Assembly (NCBI GenBank): GCA_964515755.1
Contig: CAZEVK010000043.1
Span: 1-8,480 of the forward strand
Length of the DNA: 8,480 bases
Direction: 5' to 3'
Origin: JAGVLN01 sp964515755
Lineage (GTDB): Bacteria > Pseudomonadota > Alphaproteobacteria > Rickettsiales > JABSSG01
Positions 7,158-8,480 of this stretch are shown one piece after another. Both the position numbers and the translations under genes were made by a program. Every line of letters starts with the position of its first letter. The stretch's first letter is position 1. A model generated the notes under the pieces. It saw only the letters and a program-made list of their open reading frames with translations. It searched no databases and was not told the origin of the DNA.

Positions 7158-7426
7158 ATTTATTTGCAAAATCATTTCTTCTTTCATGAGCAGCCTATAC
7201 AATACTTATGAAAAATTTTTACCATGGTTTATTCGCGATAGAAAAAGTGAAATACTGAGCCCTGTAAGAACTTTTACTAATCTTCTTAAAGCCATGCTAT
7301 GAAAATACTTTAACTTGTTTTTATCTGAAAAGTTATTAAAGATTGTTTTATAACTATTACTAATTTTAGTATTACACTTTCTTACATTCTTACTATTCTG
7401 CAATCAATTTATTGTAACTAAATTTA
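7158..7426. other. sparse spacer between convergent rplI and the peptidase gene
   Basis: The spacer is 269 bases of very AT-rich DNA. It holds one doubtful small ORF (7186-7302) and two weak inverted repeats. The first is CTTTAACTT (7308-7316) paired with AAGTT and AAAG (7330-7341) through a three-base bulge, followed by a U-rich stretch. The second is TACTAA (7358-7363) with TTAGTA (7366-7371). Either could end transcription from one of the convergent genes, but both stems are AT-rich and weak. Confidence 0.5.
7186..7302 (+). CDS. doubtful small ORF, 38 residues
   Basis: ATG 7186 to TGA 7300-7302 encodes a basic peptide with a tryptophan-containing hydrophobic centre, including YEKFLPWFIRDRKSEIL (8-24), and a C-terminal TFTNLLKAML. 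It has no recognisable Shine-Dalgarno and follows rplI by 28 bases. Its composition looks more protein-like than the antisense frame at 7206-7403, but it could equally be a remnant of a longer gene or chance. No function can be assigned. Confidence 0.22.
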   Translation: MSSLYNTYEKFLPWFIRDRKSEILSPVRTFTNLLKAML

Positions 7427-8233
7427 TTAAAACTGTCCCTGTCCATTGAATTTGCTATTGATGATTTCATCAATTAATTTTTCCTTATATACTACACCAA
7501 GTTGCGATAAGAACACATCCTCTTCAGATAATGCAATTGTTCCGACTTTCGGTATACGACCAGAATAAATACCAACAAATCTAGCTGCTAACTTACCATT
7601 ATTTACTAAACTATTGCTTTCTGTCCAAAGTTTTACTATTACGGGAGCGCCTGACATGCCTTCTCGTGTTGCAGTATCAATATATATTTTAGGAATGCTA
7701 TCAACATCAATGTAGGGTTCTGTTGCAATAGTTGCATTTTTCCAGATTGGAGTGCCATTGACATTAATACCCTTTGGATAACCTAAAACAAAGACACTTG
7801 TGCCTATTTCCATCTTAATATCGTTACGAATAAATTCATTTTGATTTATCGGATTAAATATTTTGTTATCTTCTAAAGGTATAGCCACTACATCAGCTTT
7901 TTGTATATTAAAATTATTAACTTGATCTTTAAATCGCGGATGTTCATACCATAACGCATAATTATTGCTATATAACTCTATTCTATAATGCTCTATTATA
8001 GAATTTTCTATTATTAATAAGTTTGGCTTAAATCCTTGAGAATCTATATTACGTCCTGTTTCAGAATTAACTCCTGTAACAACATGCCAATTAGTAANNN
8101 NNNNNNNATGGAATATAATAAGAAATTTCTTATTGTTGAATTGATAAATAAAACCTGTTACAGTAGATCTATGACACACTTCATTATGATATAAACGTAT
8201 GATTACAGAAGTTTTTGAAAAGTAGTTAATCAT
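7427..8233 (-). CDS. trypsin-like serine peptidase, interrupted by an assembly gap
   Basis: The frame encodes 268 residues including four unknown ones, with no signal peptide, so the product is probably cytoplasmic. The catalytic triad is visible: His in TNWHVVTG (H50), Asp in KADVVAIPL (D114) and Ser in EGMSGAPVI (S194). The central stretch WKNATIATEPYIDVDSIPK (164-182) and the following YIDTATREGMSGAPV are typical of a bacterial family of stand-alone trypsin-like peptidases (S1/DegP fold without PDZ). I recall that family from accessory gene contexts. AGGA seven bases before ATG 8233 supports the start. The ten N at 8098-8107 fall just before the histidine motif. Family members read FLITNWHVV without a break, so the residues between FLI and TNWH here are surplus. 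The gene may be intact with a scaffolding artefact, or split by an inserted element. Physiological substrate unknown. Confidence 0.75.
   Translation of the reverse strand: MINYFSKTSVIIRLYHNEVCHRSTVTGFIYQFNNKKFLIIFHXXXXTNWHVVTGVNSETGRNIDSQGFKPNLLIIENSIIEHYRIELYSNNYALWYEHPRFKDQVNNFNIQKADVVAIPLEDNKIFNPINQNEFIRNDIKMEIGTSVFVLGYPKGINVNGTPIWKNATIATEPYIDVDSIPKIYIDTATREGMSGAPVIVKLWTESNSLVNNGKLAARFVGIYSGRIPKVGTIALSEEDVFLSQLGVVYKEKLIDEIINSKFNGQGQF
8098..8107. other. run of ten N (contig join)
   Basis: Ten undetermined bases lie inside the peptidase gene. The true length of the missing sequence is unknown, because ten N is commonly a placeholder. The flanks share the bases TAA (8095-8097 on the left, 8116-8118 on the right), and removing the material between the copies would restore the expected FLITNWH. 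Confidence 0.95.
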
Positions 8234-8428
8234 TTATTTTTCCTATTATCTATTTATCCACGTATTATTTTTCTATAATAGCAAATTTATAAATAACTTA
8301 GCTTTTGTTAATTAAATAGTTTTTTATGCAATTTCAGCTGTTATGAATTTTGTAACTGATGGTAAAACTTATTAGATTAATGTATAGCTGAGAGATTAAC
8401 CTAACTAAAGTTTGATTTTAAATTGAAC
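8234..8428. other. 195-base stretch without a gene
   Basis: This AT-rich spacer runs upstream of the peptidase gene and downstream of the tRNA-His 3' end. All frames are short. The only promoter-like element for the peptidase is TATTAT on the minus strand (plus 8275-8280), and it lacks a recognisable -35. No terminator hairpin with a T-run was found for the tRNA. Confidence 0.5.
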
Positions 8429-8480
8429 TGGGGCGAGCGACGGGGCTCGAACCCGCGACCCTCAGAATCACAATCTGATG
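8429..8480 (-). tRNA. tRNA-His (GTG), 3' part, cut by the window edge
   Basis: On the minus strand the sequence gives an anticodon arm TCAGA-TTGTGAT-TCTGA with anticodon GTG (plus 8469-8471). Next come a five-base variable loop, a T arm GCGGG-TTCGAGC-CCCGT, the 3' acceptor strand CGCTCGC, discriminator C and an encoded CCA (8429-8431). The D arm and 5' acceptor strand lie beyond the window. Discriminator C73 is the usual partner of the extra G-1 of histidine tRNAs. Confidence 0.95.

Noticed and set aside
7206..7403. 65-codon minus-strand frame in the rplI/peptidase spacer
   Set aside because: It has low-complexity, Asn/Lys/Ser-rich composition typical of AT-rich noncoding DNA, no Shine-Dalgarno, and no recognisable motif.
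7158..8428. CRISPR array, toxin-antitoxin pair or phage genes in the accessory-looking right end
   Set aside because: There are no regularly spaced repeats, no paired small ORFs with ribosome sites, and no integrase or structural-gene motifs on either strand.
8409..8429. Near-palindrome touching the tRNA-His 3' end, as a possible attachment site or terminator
   Set aside because: It has central mismatches, is almost wholly A/T and lacks a T-run. The overlap with the tRNA is only one base, so it looks like chance.

Overview
The window is AT-rich with compact, tightly packed housekeeping genes, and it looks like a reduced alphaproteobacterial genome, most likely Rickettsiales or a related intracellular lineage. 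This rests on composition, on the sequence style of TypA, PhbB and the YhhQ remnant, and on a tRNA-His with C at the discriminator position. No database search was possible, so the taxonomic call is an inference.

Layout, left to right. At 1-158 the 3' end of an unrecognised + strand gene converges with a cytochrome b561 gene (174-692, -). A 94-base divergent spacer with overlapping -10 elements separates cybB from typA/bipA (787-2610, +), a full-length translational GTPase. Next comes a remnant of the queuosine-precursor transporter yhhQ (2636-3282, +). It is spread over three reading frames and has lost a conserved stretch, and its last 23 bases overlap the end of the convergent comF gene (3260-3976, -). 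From a second divergent spacer, which carries an imperfect tandem repeat and a good promoter, runs phbB (4076-4801, +), a PHB-type acetoacetyl-CoA reductase. lptF (4803-5951, +), an LPS-export permease, follows one base after it. The ribosomal protein cluster rpsF-rpsR-rplI occupies 6056-7157 (+).

The right end looks more accessory. A sparse 269-base spacer with one doubtful small ORF precedes a cytoplasmic trypsin-like serine peptidase gene (7427-8233, -). That gene is interrupted by a run of ten N just before its catalytic-histidine motif. Beyond it lies a 195-base stretch with no gene, then the 3' part of tRNA-His (8429 to the window edge, -).

Most genes serve basic functions: translation (typA, rpsF, rpsR, rplI, tRNA-His), envelope LPS export (lptF), carbon storage or reduction (phbB) and membrane redox (cybB). 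I see no convincing undescribed multi-gene system. The points most worth following up are the assembly gap in the peptidase gene, which may hide an insertion element, the decayed yhhQ, and the two divergent regulatory regions.
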